NCBI RefSeq assembly: GCF_019578655.1 | Contig: NC_063263.1 | Span: 10,229,001-10,293,000 of the forward strand | Origin: Ricinus communis | Lineage: Eukaryota; Streptophyta; Magnoliopsida; Malpighiales; Euphorbiaceae | Direction of reading: 5' to 3' | DNA length: 64,000 nucleotides | Position numbers and translations under genes: made by a program | Notes under the pieces: generated by a model | Told to the model about the DNA's origin: nothing | Seen by the model: only the letters and a program-made list of their open reading frames with translations | The model's database searches: none | Shown here: in pieces, positions 20,674 to 32,752 of the stretch | Numbering within the stretch: position 1 is the stretch's first letter | Layout of the letters: every line of letters starts with the position of its first letter

Positions 20674-23151
20674 TCAATTCAAAGGTCTGGTTTTCGATGA
20701 GGCCTCGAGGTTATCCACTTCTTCCATCTGGAGGCTGAACTGATCAGCCAAGGAATGCAAAATCAACGAGGCCTCAGAAGTTTGTCCCTGGGAGAGGAAC
20801 GCATCCAATTTCTCTGAGTACTTGACAGCAACTTGGAGTTCTCGTTCATTCAGTTTACAGGAGATGACATTGTTCCAATCCTGTGATCTTCCTTCCAAGC
20901 AAAGGCCATGCAGCAGTGCAACAAGAGAAACAGGATCCGGAAGGAATCCCTTGCTCATCATTTTATCGCGCAAATGCAAAGCATGTTTCACCATTTTATG
21001 TTGGCAAAGGCAGATGAGTATAGAATTATAGGAAGCAGCCCTCCTATCCCATCCATCTGAAATCATCATTCCAAAAGATTCCAGGACTAGAGAATTCTCA
21101 GTCTGTTCACTTCTTTGGTTAGAAATCACAAAATCAACGTTATTTGTTAAGCCATTCATCAAATAATTGTAGGTAACATCATTAGGGAGGCACTTCTCCA
21201 TCAACATTTGCTCAAAAAAGGAGCAAGCCTTAGTGAGATTAACCCCTTTACAAAAGCAACCAATAAGTATTGTATATGTTACTACATTGGGCTTCAATCT
21301 AAGAGATCGCATCTGTTTAAAAGTTTTTTCTGCTCTATTGATGTCTCCGCTGAGACAAAACCCATTAATTAGCAAGGTATAAGTTACCACATTTGGTTTG
21401 CAGGCCCCTTTCACCATCAGTCCAAACATTCTCAGTGCTCCATGCAAGTCATTCATCTTTATGTATCCATCTATGATTGTAGAATAGGTGAACTCATCTG
21501 GAGAATGAAGCCCTTGTATCATTCTTTTAAAGCATAGCAGTGCATCCTTCATCATTCCAAATTTGCAATAACCCTTAATCATGGCATTATATCCAACAAC
21601 ACCAGGATCTATACCCTTTTCAATTGTGAGCTCAAAAAGTTTTTTGGCTTCTTCAAAGTCACCATGTCTTATAAATCCATCAACCAAGGTAGCAGTAATA
21701 AATGCATCAGGGGCTACATTTTGGTCAAGCATCTCTGCAAGCAGGACCTTAGCAGCGGGAAGCCTCCCTTTCTTGCAAAGTCCACTCATCAAAACATTGT
21801 AAATATTTGCATCAGGCAATACTCCCTTTTCCACCATTTTATTTCGAACTGTTAATGCAACATCAACCTCCCCTGCAACAATAAGCCCATGGATAAGTGC
21901 TGCATAAGTAACCAAATCAGGCTTATGTCCTCTCTCTGACATCTTAATAAGCAAATCTAAGGCCCTCAAGTATTCCCCTTGTTTGCAATAGTTGTGTATA
22001 AGAGGAGTATAACTAACTTTATTGGGCAACAATCCCCTCTTTATAGCTTGTTCTAGAAGTTGTTCAGCTTTATGAACTTCTCCACAGCTGCATGAACCAG
22101 TAATCAAGATATTATATGTTGCCATATCAGGATCACAACCACTTTTAATCATCCATCCTACAGTATCTGCTGCTTCAATTCTACAGCCATGCTTAAATTG
22201 AGCATCAATAATATTATTATAAATATGAATACTAACATCCAAACCTCTCTCGCTCATTTCAACTAGAAGCTTATCAACCACCTCAAACTTCCCTTTTTTA
22301 CAGAACCCATTAATTATGGCACCATAAGTCTTCACTGTAGGTAAGAAACCCTTCATTTTCAACTCCTTGAAGAGTACATTAGCCCTTTCAGTATCTCCTT
22401 TCTTGCAATACCCATCAATTAGAGTATTATAAAACACAATATTCGGCATACACCCTCTTCCCCATCTCTTCTCAATCAACTTCCAACCATCCTCAACTTT
22501 CCCTTCTTTACACAGACCTTTTACCATTATACAAACAGTGTAATTATCAACTTCCCCATTTCTATCAACCATTTCATCATACACCTTACATGCAATTTCA
22601 ACTTTCCCATGTTTTACCAGCACATTAAGCAATGAATTGCAAGAAAAAACGTCAGGCACACAATGATGGATTTTAATAAAAGTACGGTAGAATTCAAGAG
22701 CCCTATCAACCAACCCACAATCCGCAAATACACTAATTACAAGACTGAAAGCTTCACGTGTAGGCATTAAATCCTTCGATTTCATTATCTTTAATAAACT
22801 CTCAACCTCTGAAAACAGTCTACGTCTTGCCAATAACCTCAAAAGCGAAGAACAAGAAAACTCATTTAAGTAATTTCCGCAATTCGACTGCTTTGATGCC
22901 CAATGAAAGAACTCTAGACCCATTTCTGGGTCGTGAATTTGATCAAACATATGGCATGCGATATCTGAAGCCGGGATTTCTGTATCCAAGAAATGGGTTT
23001 CGAGAGATTCTTGCCATTCTGGGTCGGTTTTGATGATGTAAATTGCGTCTTTAACCATATCTTTGAGATGAGGTGTGAAGGGAATGCGAGAACTAGAAGT
23101 GGGTGTTGGGCGATGAAGGGGTTTGATGCGAGAGAGAAGAGTTTTAGACAT
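20674..23151 (-). CDS. P-class pentatricopeptide repeat protein (At1g52620-like)
   Basis: An intronless 825-residue frame with about 19 consecutive 35-residue PPR motifs from about residue 95 to 790. Many have the signature (N/D)VVTY..LI.G.CK.G. There is no E, DYW or SMR domain, so it is P-class. Such proteins bind organellar RNA one base per repeat to stabilise, splice or process it. The N-terminus is rich in Arg, Ser, Thr and Pro (MSKTLLSRIKPLHRPTPTSS) and fits a mitochondrial or plastid transit peptide. The motif near 665-705 is interrupted by a short insertion. It is convergent with the O-fucosyltransferase gene. I recall At1g52620 beside At1g52630 in Arabidopsis, which supports orthology. 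Confidence 0.93.
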   Translation of the reverse strand: MSKTLLSRIKPLHRPTPTSSSRIPFTPHLKDMVKDAIYIIKTDPEWQESLETHFLDTEIPASDIACHMFDQIHDPEMGLEFFHWASKQSNCGNYLNEFSCSSLLRLLARRRLFSEVESLLKIMKSKDLMPTREAFSLVISVFADCGLVDRALEFYRTFIKIHHCVPDVFSCNSLLNVLVKHGKVEIACKVYDEMVDRNGEVDNYTVCIMVKGLCKEGKVEDGWKLIEKRWGRGCMPNIVFYNTLIDGYCKKGDTERANVLFKELKMKGFLPTVKTYGAIINGFCKKGKFEVVDKLLVEMSERGLDVSIHIYNNIIDAQFKHGCRIEAADTVGWMIKSGCDPDMATYNILITGSCSCGEVHKAEQLLEQAIKRGLLPNKVSYTPLIHNYCKQGEYLRALDLLIKMSERGHKPDLVTYAALIHGLIVAGEVDVALTVRNKMVEKGVLPDANIYNVLMSGLCKKGRLPAAKVLLAEMLDQNVAPDAFITATLVDGFIRHGDFEEAKKLFELTIEKGIDPGVVGYNAMIKGYCKFGMMKDALLCFKRMIQGLHSPDEFTYSTIIDGYIKMNDLHGALRMFGLMVKGACKPNVVTYTLLINGFCLSGDINRAEKTFKQMRSLRLKPNVVTYTILIGCFCKGVNLTKACSFFEQMLMEKCLPNDVTYNYLMNGLTNNVDFVISNQRSEQTENSLVLESFGMMISDGWDRRAASYNSILICLCQHKMVKHALHLRDKMMSKGFLPDPVSLVALLHGLCLEGRSQDWNNVISCKLNERELQVAVKYSEKLDAFLSQGQTSEASLILHSLADQFSLQMEEVDNLEASSKTRPLN

Positions 23152-26100
23152 GAGAAAGTAAAGCTGAGTTTTGAGGGTTTTAAGTATTAAAATGTGGAGA
23201 TGAATTCTTCATTATTTTCTTCCTACCAGATCTCATGGATAAGCAGAAATGGGCGCCAAATTTGAATATTATTAGGGCATGCCCATTTCCTCAAAACCCC
23301 AGTTAATTACCTTTTCTGATTAGGTAAGCACGCATTTTCGAGTCCTTAACTTTTTATATTTTGTTTTATTAAGCCCCTAAATTTCAGATGTAATGCATTA
23401 AATCCTTGTATTTGTAATTGTGTGGTATCAAGATTTTTGGACTTAATTCATTGGTTAAGAAAAGAAAACTACAGTTGAACAAAAAATTTCCAAGCCTTTG
23501 AATTTTTATATTTTATTTTATTAAGTTCTCAAATTTCAGTTATTATTTGACTAATAATAACATTTTTTATTTTATTAAATATGTGAACTTCAATATTACA
23601 GTGAGGATATATATTTTATTTGACCAATAGTAATAAAATATAGCAGTTAGTATTAAGAAAAAGATATAAGGATAAAATATTGATCAATTAATCATATAAC
23701 AATTACAATTTTTGAAAAGAAAAAAAAGAAAGATAAATCTCGAACTCGACATACCGAGACACAAATGCCTGGTAGTTTACGCCCTTTGGCAGTTTCTGAG
23801 AGGACAAAATAATATATTAGAACCCATCTGTTACTTTCATTTTCAAGCAGAACTAATTCAGTTTTGGAACGAATTCCACGTTTATAATTACATTTGGACT
23901 GGCAAGCCTTGCACCGAGGAAGTTAGGGTTCATGCTGTGAATAGAGTAATGGCAGAGAATAGAACATGTGAAGAAGAGAATACAATAAAGAAAGCCATAG
24001 TGAAGAACTTGTATCATTTCAATCATGACAGTAATTCCTTTTGACAACCCTTCTGATCTTATTAGTGGCTCAAAATAGAAATCAGTTACAAGCCCTAATA
24101 GCTAATTTGCTAATAACATAATTTGTTCCAACTGTATGACAGTTGATAACAAATTCTCCCTCCAAAACCTGGGCCGCACATATTACTAACGCGTGCTGAA
24201 TTCCCTAACTCCCCTTGGGCAACAGACATGTTCATCTGCTCAGTCTTCAACTTGATTGAACTGTTTGGTCCAACTCTTACTCTTCTTAAGCTCTTTTGGC
24301 CATGCATGCGTGCAACATTGCTTGCATTTCTCAGCTGCCAAATATCTTTCCTGATGATATGAAGATAGCACATCTATGACAAGAAAAAAGAAAAAGTAAA
24401 TAAATAATTGAAAGGAAGACAATCAACACCACAATATAATGCAGGTCGAAAAGTATCTAATCAAACTTGCTTAACATCAAGAAAATAGTTTATCAACCCA
24501 ATCAACATCCCCATAAAGCAATTCACAGGTAAAAAAAGTAAAAGACAATTAGACAGTGCTCCACCCCTGAAGCCACTAAATCACACCTCTAGTTTTAGGA
24601 TGTGCGATGCGCCTTTATATGTGTAAGCTAGTTTCTGTCTTTACTCTTTACATTGTCAACAAAACAATATCCAAATTCAGCTGGATAAGGAATCAAGGTG
24701 AAAATAGGAAACATGGTAAAGAAACATTTGTAGTCTAAATATACCTGTTTATAGAGGACTAATCTCCCAAATACAAACCATAGCTAAAACTAATTACAGA
24801 CCAGCTAAAAGATCCTTTTGGCATGATAACAGTGCATTAAGAAGTTACTAAAGAAATATATTAAAATTGAGAGATATTTGGCCAGAGAGTTAAGCAAACA
24901 ATTTGATTGACTATAAATTAGGTCTTTTTTAACTGTGATTTACATTGCCAGCCTTATACAAGGTAAAATCTTCCCTATTCTATGCTTCCTGTCATAGATT
25001 TACGGTACATTTAGCATTTTCTTTCATCCTCATTTCAAAAGTTTACATTAAGGTCCCTCACAGTATTAACATTTTGGGAATAAGGCACCACCATTTAGTC
25101 AACAGAACTGTTTCTTAGTTATTTTGGAACCAAAATGTTGATTTCTCTAAGACCTAAGGGAACATTGTGCAGATTTTTCTAAAATTTGAGGATCAAATAG
25201 TAATTACAACTGAATCTCAGAGATTTTCCCTATTATTTTCCTATAATTATACTTCTTTCTATGGCAGGTGAATAGATCCGCAGAGTTGTGTGACATTAAG
25301 GGCACTATACTATATGTTTATGTGGACTCTATTGTATGTTTTATGCTATCTCCCTCCTTTAGGGTATCCTCAAGATAAGAATAAAATTCTTTCAGAAAAT
25401 TAATGTAAAAATTATTCATCCAATGCCATCTGGAAATGAATATGTACAAAATATGAGACAATAAATAGCTATCATCCCTTTCAGTCTCAATTAATGACAA
25501 ATATTGGAGGATGCTGGCTATTTTCACAACACACAGTGACCCATTCAACTTTGTTAAGAAAATCTACTGTTCTTTAGATCCCTCATATATGATTCCTGCC
25601 ATATACTTCCATTCACAAAGTGCTTATTTGCATGATATGCAGAGGTTTCTTCTAAGACATTTTATGATTCTATCTATTTCTAATTACTCAGGGACCTGCC
25701 CAATTACAATGCGAAGACGATTACTCACACCAAAAGCAATTAACTTCTCATCATTTATATGTGACAAAGACAAACTTCAAGTTACTGGTGACTGAATTAC
25801 CTTCTAGCATTCTATGTTATTACAATAATTTTATTGAGTTAATGCATTACAACATTTCCAAAAGATTAGATACAGCCAACTGTAACATCAAACATTTGAA
25901 AGTATACATATAAACTAACCTTCACTCTCATCGCAAGCAAACTTATAGAGAAATATGAAACTTTTATTTGAAACTGAAGGGCATCTAAAATAATGAAGCA
26001 ATAAGTGCCTTGTATCACTAATGCTTGTGCTAAACCTAATAGTAATAAGCAAAAACATTATGCTTACCTATATTAGCATCTAAGCAATATACAACAAGAA

Positions 26101-26677
26101 GATTGACTTCTTTTCATTGGCCAACAAACTCTCCATCAGTAACACTGAAAAGAAGATCAACAACACGCACAATCTCAGAAATCAACTACCATCAAATCAA
26201 AACTTCAGATTCAGGACCAATGCAGCATAACATGACATCAATAAAGCTTAATCTAATATAATAAAGCCATATTTTGAGTTTAACTCAATTTATTAACTCA
26301 AATGCACCACCATATTGTAAATGGCATGGCATGTACATTTATAAAGAGTGATAAAACATAGAGGCGAAAAAAATATATAAACTTATACAATTGCACTTAA
26401 AATGAAAATAGAAAGAGAGGATTTGCATAATAATTGGTAACTTACAAGAATCACAGCACCATAAAGTGGAGATTTCATTCGATCATGAGTTGTATTGAGT
26501 TGGTACAACGAATTAATTAGAAAAGAATGGATCTCCCCTGGATCTGATATTAACCACTAAGATTTTGACTCCAGTTAGTTTTGCAAATCTACCAAAATTG
26601 CGTGAAAAGAATATCTATTTCTGTTATGCTGGAGATTACAAATAATTAAACTCATCGAGTTCTTTCCATCAATTGAA
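23152..26677. other. Intergenic region between the two PPR genes
   Basis: The right-hand part is probably the 3' UTR of PPR gene 2. Near 23340-23550, two similar segments about 150 bp apart contain TTTTATTAAG and CAAATTTCAG-type blocks. At about 23940-24400, on the minus strand, a GGAGGGAGAA tract followed by TGTTATCAACTG could be the polypurine tract and LTR start of a decayed retroelement. Open frames of 110 codons (23712-24044, plus) and 94 codons (25511-25795, plus) match nothing I recognise. No convincing gene is present. Confidence 0.4.
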
Positions 26678-27880
26678 TCAACTTCTAGACAATAAGGAAT
26701 CAAAAATACTCAATTGCTTTGAAGAAAAAGGAGGCATTCTTCTTTGAGCCAATGTCACAATCATCTTAGCCTTATCTAGCTGCCCATTCTTCTTTAGTCC
26801 ATCAAGCAGCGTGTGAATGGTATCCACATTCAAAAACCAACTCTTTTTCATGCAGTCTTTACACATTGTATATGCCAAATCAAACTCCCCACCCTTGCAC
26901 AAACAATGAATCATGGTTTGGTAAATTTTAACATTGGGCTTATACCCCTTGCCGTGTAAAGCAGAGTAAACCCTTCTGGCCATCTCTAGATACCCAGCTT
27001 GACCAAACCCTTTGATAACCAAATTATATGTAACCTCATCAGGTGAAATCCCAATTCTCTCCATCAAAAGCATCACTTCATTAGCTTGCCATGATTGTCT
27101 AATGTTAACTAGATGTTGAATCCTAACATTAAATGTTGAAAGGTTGGGTAAGCACCCCTTAAGCACCATAAGGTTCCACAAGCCATTGCTAATTTCCCAC
27201 CGATCATTCTTATAAAATGCTGATATAAGTGTTGTATATGTAACGACATCAGGTCTTATCCCCAACCTTTCCATCTGTATCATGACCAAATATGCTTTAT
27301 CCAAAATACTCATTTTGCAAAAAGCCTTGATAATAATGTTTACTGAGAAAATATCCAGTATAATATCAAACTTCTCAGGAACCTCGCTAAGAAATGCCTT
27401 AATTGCTTCTAAATCACAGGTTTCTGTCAACACCTTAAGTGCAGCATTAAAAGATTTAACAGTCCTCTTACACCCATACATGTGCATATCATTAAAAGTA
27501 TCTACAGCATGCTTAGTCATCCCTGCCTTACCATACAACATTATAATCCTAATAATAAACCCTTCACGCCTACCTTGGGGAAGAGTCTTTTGGTGCTCAA
27601 GCAAATGCTCAATGTAATCGAACCGACGAGCACCAGCTAAACGAGAAATGGTGTCTTCAAATGCAAAGCGGTTTTCAATGACAAGCCTATTCCGAGCATT
27701 AGCTTTGAAAAGGTTAAATAGTTTTTCAGGGTCTCTCTCAGCTTTTAGCTTGGCAAGGGCAGGTTCTTCCAAAGGTTTTTGATTTAAAACACGATTGGAT
27801 ACAGCTGCAGGACTATCAGTTGACGAAATAGCAGCAGCGGCGGAGTAACAAAATCTGCGAATAGGTCGCAGAGAAAGCAT
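26678..27880 (-). CDS. P-class pentatricopeptide repeat protein, 400 aa
   Basis: An intronless 400-residue frame. The N-terminus (MLSLRPIRRFCYSAAAAISS) has Arg, Ser and Ala but almost no acidic residues, as in a mitochondrial targeting sequence. Eight tandem PPR motifs occupy about 100-385, including PDVVTYTTLISAF and PDEVTYNLVIKGF. No editing-type C-terminal domain is present. It resembles small mitochondrial PPR proteins such as Arabidopsis At1g80150; I am confident of the family but less so of that ortholog. The molecular role is presumably organellar RNA maturation, with an unknown target. The start is the first ATG of the frame. A stretch of about 600 bp upstream probably carries promoter and 5' UTR. 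Confidence 0.92.
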   Translation of the reverse strand: MLSLRPIRRFCYSAAAAISSTDSPAAVSNRVLNQKPLEEPALAKLKAERDPEKLFNLFKANARNRLVIENRFAFEDTISRLAGARRFDYIEHLLEHQKTLPQGRREGFIIRIIMLYGKAGMTKHAVDTFNDMHMYGCKRTVKSFNAALKVLTETCDLEAIKAFLSEVPEKFDIILDIFSVNIIIKAFCKMSILDKAYLVMIQMERLGIRPDVVTYTTLISAFYKNDRWEISNGLWNLMVLKGCLPNLSTFNVRIQHLVNIRQSWQANEVMLLMERIGISPDEVTYNLVIKGFGQAGYLEMARRVYSALHGKGYKPNVKIYQTMIHCLCKGGEFDLAYTMCKDCMKKSWFLNVDTIHTLLDGLKKNGQLDKAKMIVTLAQRRMPPFSSKQLSIFDSLLSRS

Positions 27881-29310
27881 ATTCTAAGCCCTTCGTCAAA
27901 ACAAAACATACCGGTATGGCAAGTTTAATATCTTATGCAATAAAGTCACAATTGTCAATTCCCATTTTCCAAAATGAAAACCCAGAAACATCAAAACACC
28001 TTTTGTTGATGGAACTGAACTACTATATGGTACACTTTTCTCAAATTGAAGCATACCATTGCCCGTTTAACCCACAAACACAAGTCCTTCAAATGTAGAA
28101 TTTTCCACTCAGAACTTTTATCAAACAGATACAGACCAATTGCTAAAAACTAGATTGTAATCAAGAACCAAAAAGGAATTTTCAAAACCAATACAGAGAA
28201 ATGAATAAACCAATAATAATCAATCCCCAAAAGGCAAAAGGTAGCAATTGACTTAATAATCCAAACCAAAACAAAGATAAAAGTTTTCCTGTTAATAGAT
28301 TGTGTAGAAAATGGACATTAAATGGATATTGGATTAAGAATCGAGGAAAAAAAAAAGAAAGAAGAAGAGGAAAGATGGGATCAGATTCAGAATGAATCTT
28401 CTCTTTTTATTTTCGCTTTGATTGGGTTCTCTTGTTGGAGGTTTTGGGATTTAGGTCTTAATTTTTGCCAACTTTCAAGCAAGTTTTGAAGTTAAAGAGG
28501 TGAAGCTCATGGTAAGCTACCGTAGACTGCCATGATGGGCGATTGTGATTGGTTGGAATAGTGGATCCGCATGGAGTTTCGTGTCCTGAATTTGGCCCTA
28601 ACATTCCTTATTTTGACATAATAAATAATTTCACAATAATGATTTCAAGAAAATAAAGATTTCACAACAAGTCAAAGGAAACTATTTATCTCAAAACTTT
28701 TAATATGAATTTATTTTCTTAAATTTTTTATTTTTCAAAAATAAAGTAAATTTATTTTTATCATTTAAAGATGGTATGGATTATCTTTAGTTTACTGTTT
28801 GGAAGCAACATTGAAAAAATCACCGCAACAAAATTAGAATTCATTTGATTAAATTGTTGTTAATAACTAATAGTTTTTTTTTTGTTGGGAGTTAATAGCT
28901 AATAGTTAGGCTGGCAGTGGATAGCAGATAAATGTCTAAGTGTTTGGTAATTATTATTAACTATTCGTTTATCCATGCATTATTATAAAATTAAATTGAA
29001 AGATATAATAATAGTTTAAAAGTAATAACAAATTAATTATTTTTAAATATTTTTTAAAATTTAAAATTTTATTAATATAATAATATAAAAATTATTTTAA
29101 AATATTTATTAATTAATTTTATGAATTAATACTATCAATATCATTGATATGGAGTTCAATGTGATGTTAAAAATATATGGTTGATATGAATCTATTTTTT
29201 AAAATTAAAAATTTATTGTATAATTAAAAAATTAATTTATTATTAAATATAATATTCAAAAAAAATTTAAGGTATTATTTCTAGAATTGGAGTTATTATT
29301 CAATTAGAAT

Positions 29311-29436
29311 TTATTAGTTAATATAATATTAAAATATAATTAACGTGCTATTTTTTATGATAAACATTAGTATCTTTATATAATTAAGAAACTATTTATT
29401 AGTTAATATAATATTAAAATATAATTAATATGTTAT
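29311..29436. repeat. 85-bp-period direct repeat
   Basis: A block of about 40 bases beginning TTATTAGTTAATATAATATT starts at 29311 and again at 29396. Only a few differences are seen over the shared part. It sits in AT-rich spacer sequence. Confidence 0.7.
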
Positions 29437-30214
29437 TTCAGTATTTAATTAAAAATATAACTTCTTAATCAATAAATTATGAAAAATTATAAAATCACAT
29501 ATAAATTTAAATCTCATGTATTAAAAATAAATTCACATATTAAAATAAAAATTATATATGTCAAAAATTAAGCACACATGTCAAAAAAATTTAGATTTCA
29601 GAAATTAATATATATATAAATTTTAAAATATTTGTATTTAAATACTATTATAAGTACTAATTAAAGATGCATCAGAAATTTCAATAAAATAATTATTCAA
29701 TTATAAAAGTTATTATTTTCTATTTATTTATTTATTTTAAATATTTATTATTATATTTTTGGTTGATTTTCAGCTAATGACAGAACTATTATTTTTCATT
29801 GAGATATTTATAGAGTTTTAGTGAACTTAAAATGAGATCCGCTAGGATAAAAGGGTTGAATCTCTTAGCCGAATCCTCTCTTAACTTTTACTTAGTATAA
29901 CCAATATAAGTCCAGGCTAAAAAGAAGCCCAAAACACAAATAAAAGGCAAGGATCTTTGTCCTAAAAAAAAGCTTTCTAATATCCTTTAATAAAATGTTC
30001 TTTTACAAAAAATTAGAATAAATTTCAGAAATTTTTATTTTCTTTTATTTAAAAGTTATTTACTCTCTTTTATCTATATACAAAAATAGAGATATTAATT
30101 AAAATATTAATTTAGTTTAAGTAGATTATTGTTGTTAGATAAGACATTCATAATATTAGAATTTGAATAATTAATTAATGGAGTTAAATGAATGAGTATA
30201 GAGTAGAAGATGCT

Positions 30215-30660
30215 AATATGATTCCATTTTGGTCCAATTAATACCAAAATGACTAAAACTAGTCATTTAGTAAATTGAAGTTTAGCATTTATAAATTAAT
30301 TTTATAGTTTATCCTTTAGTAATATGAGAATTTTATACTCTGCATCAAGTGTATATTTAATTTTGCTACTCTATTGTTACTTAAATTCTCATTCTCTCTC
30401 TAAAATATGAACCTAATTTGAAATGTAAATATATTATATATTAAGCTACTGAGACTGGATAATCATTCAAAAAAAACTAAGAAATTAAGAAAATAAGCAT
30501 TCATCGTGGTAAAAAACTGAAAATTAATACATGGGTCAATGCAAAGTTTATTAACGGAATTGGACTTAATTCCTATAAATATCAAAATGACTAAAACTAA
30601 CCATTTAATGAATTAAATCTTCGACATTAATAAATTATTTGAATTTTTTCTTTTTTAATA
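30215..30660. repeat. Diverged about 105-bp direct repeat about 330 bp apart
   Basis: Segments starting near 30223 and 30565 share the order CAAAATGACTAAAACTA, CATTTA, ATTAA and ATAAATTA with several substitutions and small indels. They may be halves of an old duplicated or LTR-like element. Confidence 0.5.
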
Positions 30661-32752
30661 ACATGAAATCTCTAAAACGTGGTGCTTTAAAGAGTCATAT
30701 CAACTAATTAGCTTATTCTATGACTATGAAGGGACTAAACCAATAAACATAAAATTAAGTTTATACCACTGTTATTTATTTATATTTTAAATATTAATTT
30801 AATATAGTTACTACTTTAATTAGATGAAATAAATCCAAATAAATTAATTATAAAAATTATTATCATAATTTAATTCTAACCATACTTATAATAATTTTTT
30901 AAGTCCTACAAATATTATAAGTTGGAAAAAATTAAGATATTATATAGTTACTTTGAATAATATTTTTTTGTTGACCTTTGATTGATACTTACTTGATGTT
31001 AAGATGTTATAGTTTATGTTTGATTGATTTTACGATCTATGAAAAATTATCTTCAATTTCTTTCGTTAAATATCTTTTTTTTGATCTCTACTTTAATTTA
31101 TCTCTATCGCTAAATATAATTTCTTTTGTAGTAAACTTATAGCAGAAATGAGAAAGTACTTATTATCTAATCCATATTTGTTTAGATCTTAATTTTATTC
31201 GTTTTATTCATTCAATAATTTTTTTTTTGTAATCAAATAATTTTGTTGATTTTTTGTTGACATTTAGTTGATGTGTGGTTGATTTTATGACTGATATGTT
31301 TGATGTTTGGTTGATTTTCAGATTTATAAAGTGGTGTCTTTATTTTTTTTCTTAAAGTATTTATTTTGGGTCTCATTTTTTTTATTTTTTCTCTAATTTC
31401 TGTTATTTTAGTTAATTTTTATGTAAAATATTATAATTTTTGAATTTTTCTTAAAATTTGTTAGATTTTACTCTCTATAAGAAGTTCAATTTTTTTTAAA
31501 AAATTCTATGTAAATAAATTATTTCAACTTGAAATCTTTTAAATTTTTAGCTAAATCATTTAAATTGATATTCTATTAATTTGATTTGTCATCCGTTTCT
31601 TTACTTGAAATGATATATTACTTCTTGAAATAGTTCTAAAATATTAAAAATAATTTTTTTGGTTAAGAAATTATGTCTCAATATTGAAAAATATTAAAAA
31701 TTGAGTTTCAATTTCACATTAATAATTCTCATAATCTCAAAAACAATAATAATTTTTATCCGGGCATAAAAGAAAAAAAATATTCTATTAATATAAATAA
31801 AGTGAAAGTAATTACATATAGTAAAAATAATTATTTTTTTATTAAAAATAATTTCTTTGCAATAAAAAGATGCATGTTGTAAACAAAAGTAATACATGAA
31901 TAATTAAACAAATAATTTTTCTTATAAAAAATATAAAATCTCTAAAATAAAAAGAAAATATAGGTATAATATAAAAAAAGATTCGTGTACCCTATAGTCA
32001 TATTAATCGTTTTCTGTTTTAAATTTCTGCATAAATTAAAAATCGATAGTATTATCATTATTTTTTGCAAAAAAATGTTAGCTTGAATGGTTTATGTGAA
32101 CTTGTGTGTTATAGAGGAATTTTTGTAAGACTTCTATTTTAGGTGAAATTTTATTATTATTGTAAAAAAAGAGTATTTTTATAAAGAACCTGTTTTTTTC
32201 CATAGAAGGTGAAGGACCTTCCACTTTCCGCTATAAATAGCAATCTATCATTCATTTTCAATGAAAAAGCATATAATTCTAAACTCAATTTCTAAAATTT
32301 CAAAATCTATTTTTTTTAAACATCTATATCTTTAACTTGTTAAGGTTCATACATAATCCAAAAATTTAATTACTGCAATTTTTGAAGTTGAATTTGTATT
32401 ACAAGGATTCAAATAAAAATTGCATAAGTTTAATCTATCATTTTCTTTTAGTATAAATTGCTAAAAAGAAATTCACTTTGTTTTTTCTAGTCATTTTTTA
32501 TGATCCTTGATGGTAAAGGGGTCTTCAGAAAAAGTTCTAAAAGCCAACTAAAATATCAGACAAAATCAAGTGATGCTACTCATGCATAATAATCTACCAA
32601 GGATTCACACCTTAATCTATCCATAAAATTATTTTTCTTTTTCTTTTTCTTTTCTATTTCTCTGTCCAACTTAAAATAACCGTTATAAAAACTTTTAGCT
32701 CAAGCAACAGCAACTTCTACTCTGCTCCACCCTTCAAACTGATAAGCATCCT

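Larger units (their letters stand above)
27881..32752. other. Large AT-rich intergenic region
   Basis: No gene is supported across about 4.9 kb. The first about 700 bases are the 5' flank of PPR gene 2. Beyond that lie AT-rich decayed repeats. An 85-bp-period direct repeat begins at 29311 and 29396 (shared TTATTAGTTAATATAATATT). A diverged direct repeat occurs at about 30215-30320 and 30545-30650 (shared CAAAATGACTAAAACTA). TTGATTTT-rich stretches occur at about 31000-31330. Confidence 0.45.

Noticed and set aside
23712..24044. 110-codon plus-strand frame
   Set aside because: No recognisable domain, and it overlaps a possible LTR remnant on the other strand.
24240..24422. 60-codon minus-strand frame with a Cys-rich middle (KCKQCCTHAW), after a splice-acceptor-like TCATAG
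   Set aside because: Looked like an exon, but no partner exon or family match could be found. Left as unassigned sequence.
25511..25795. 94-codon plus-strand frame
   Set aside because: No domain and AT-rich flank; likely chance.
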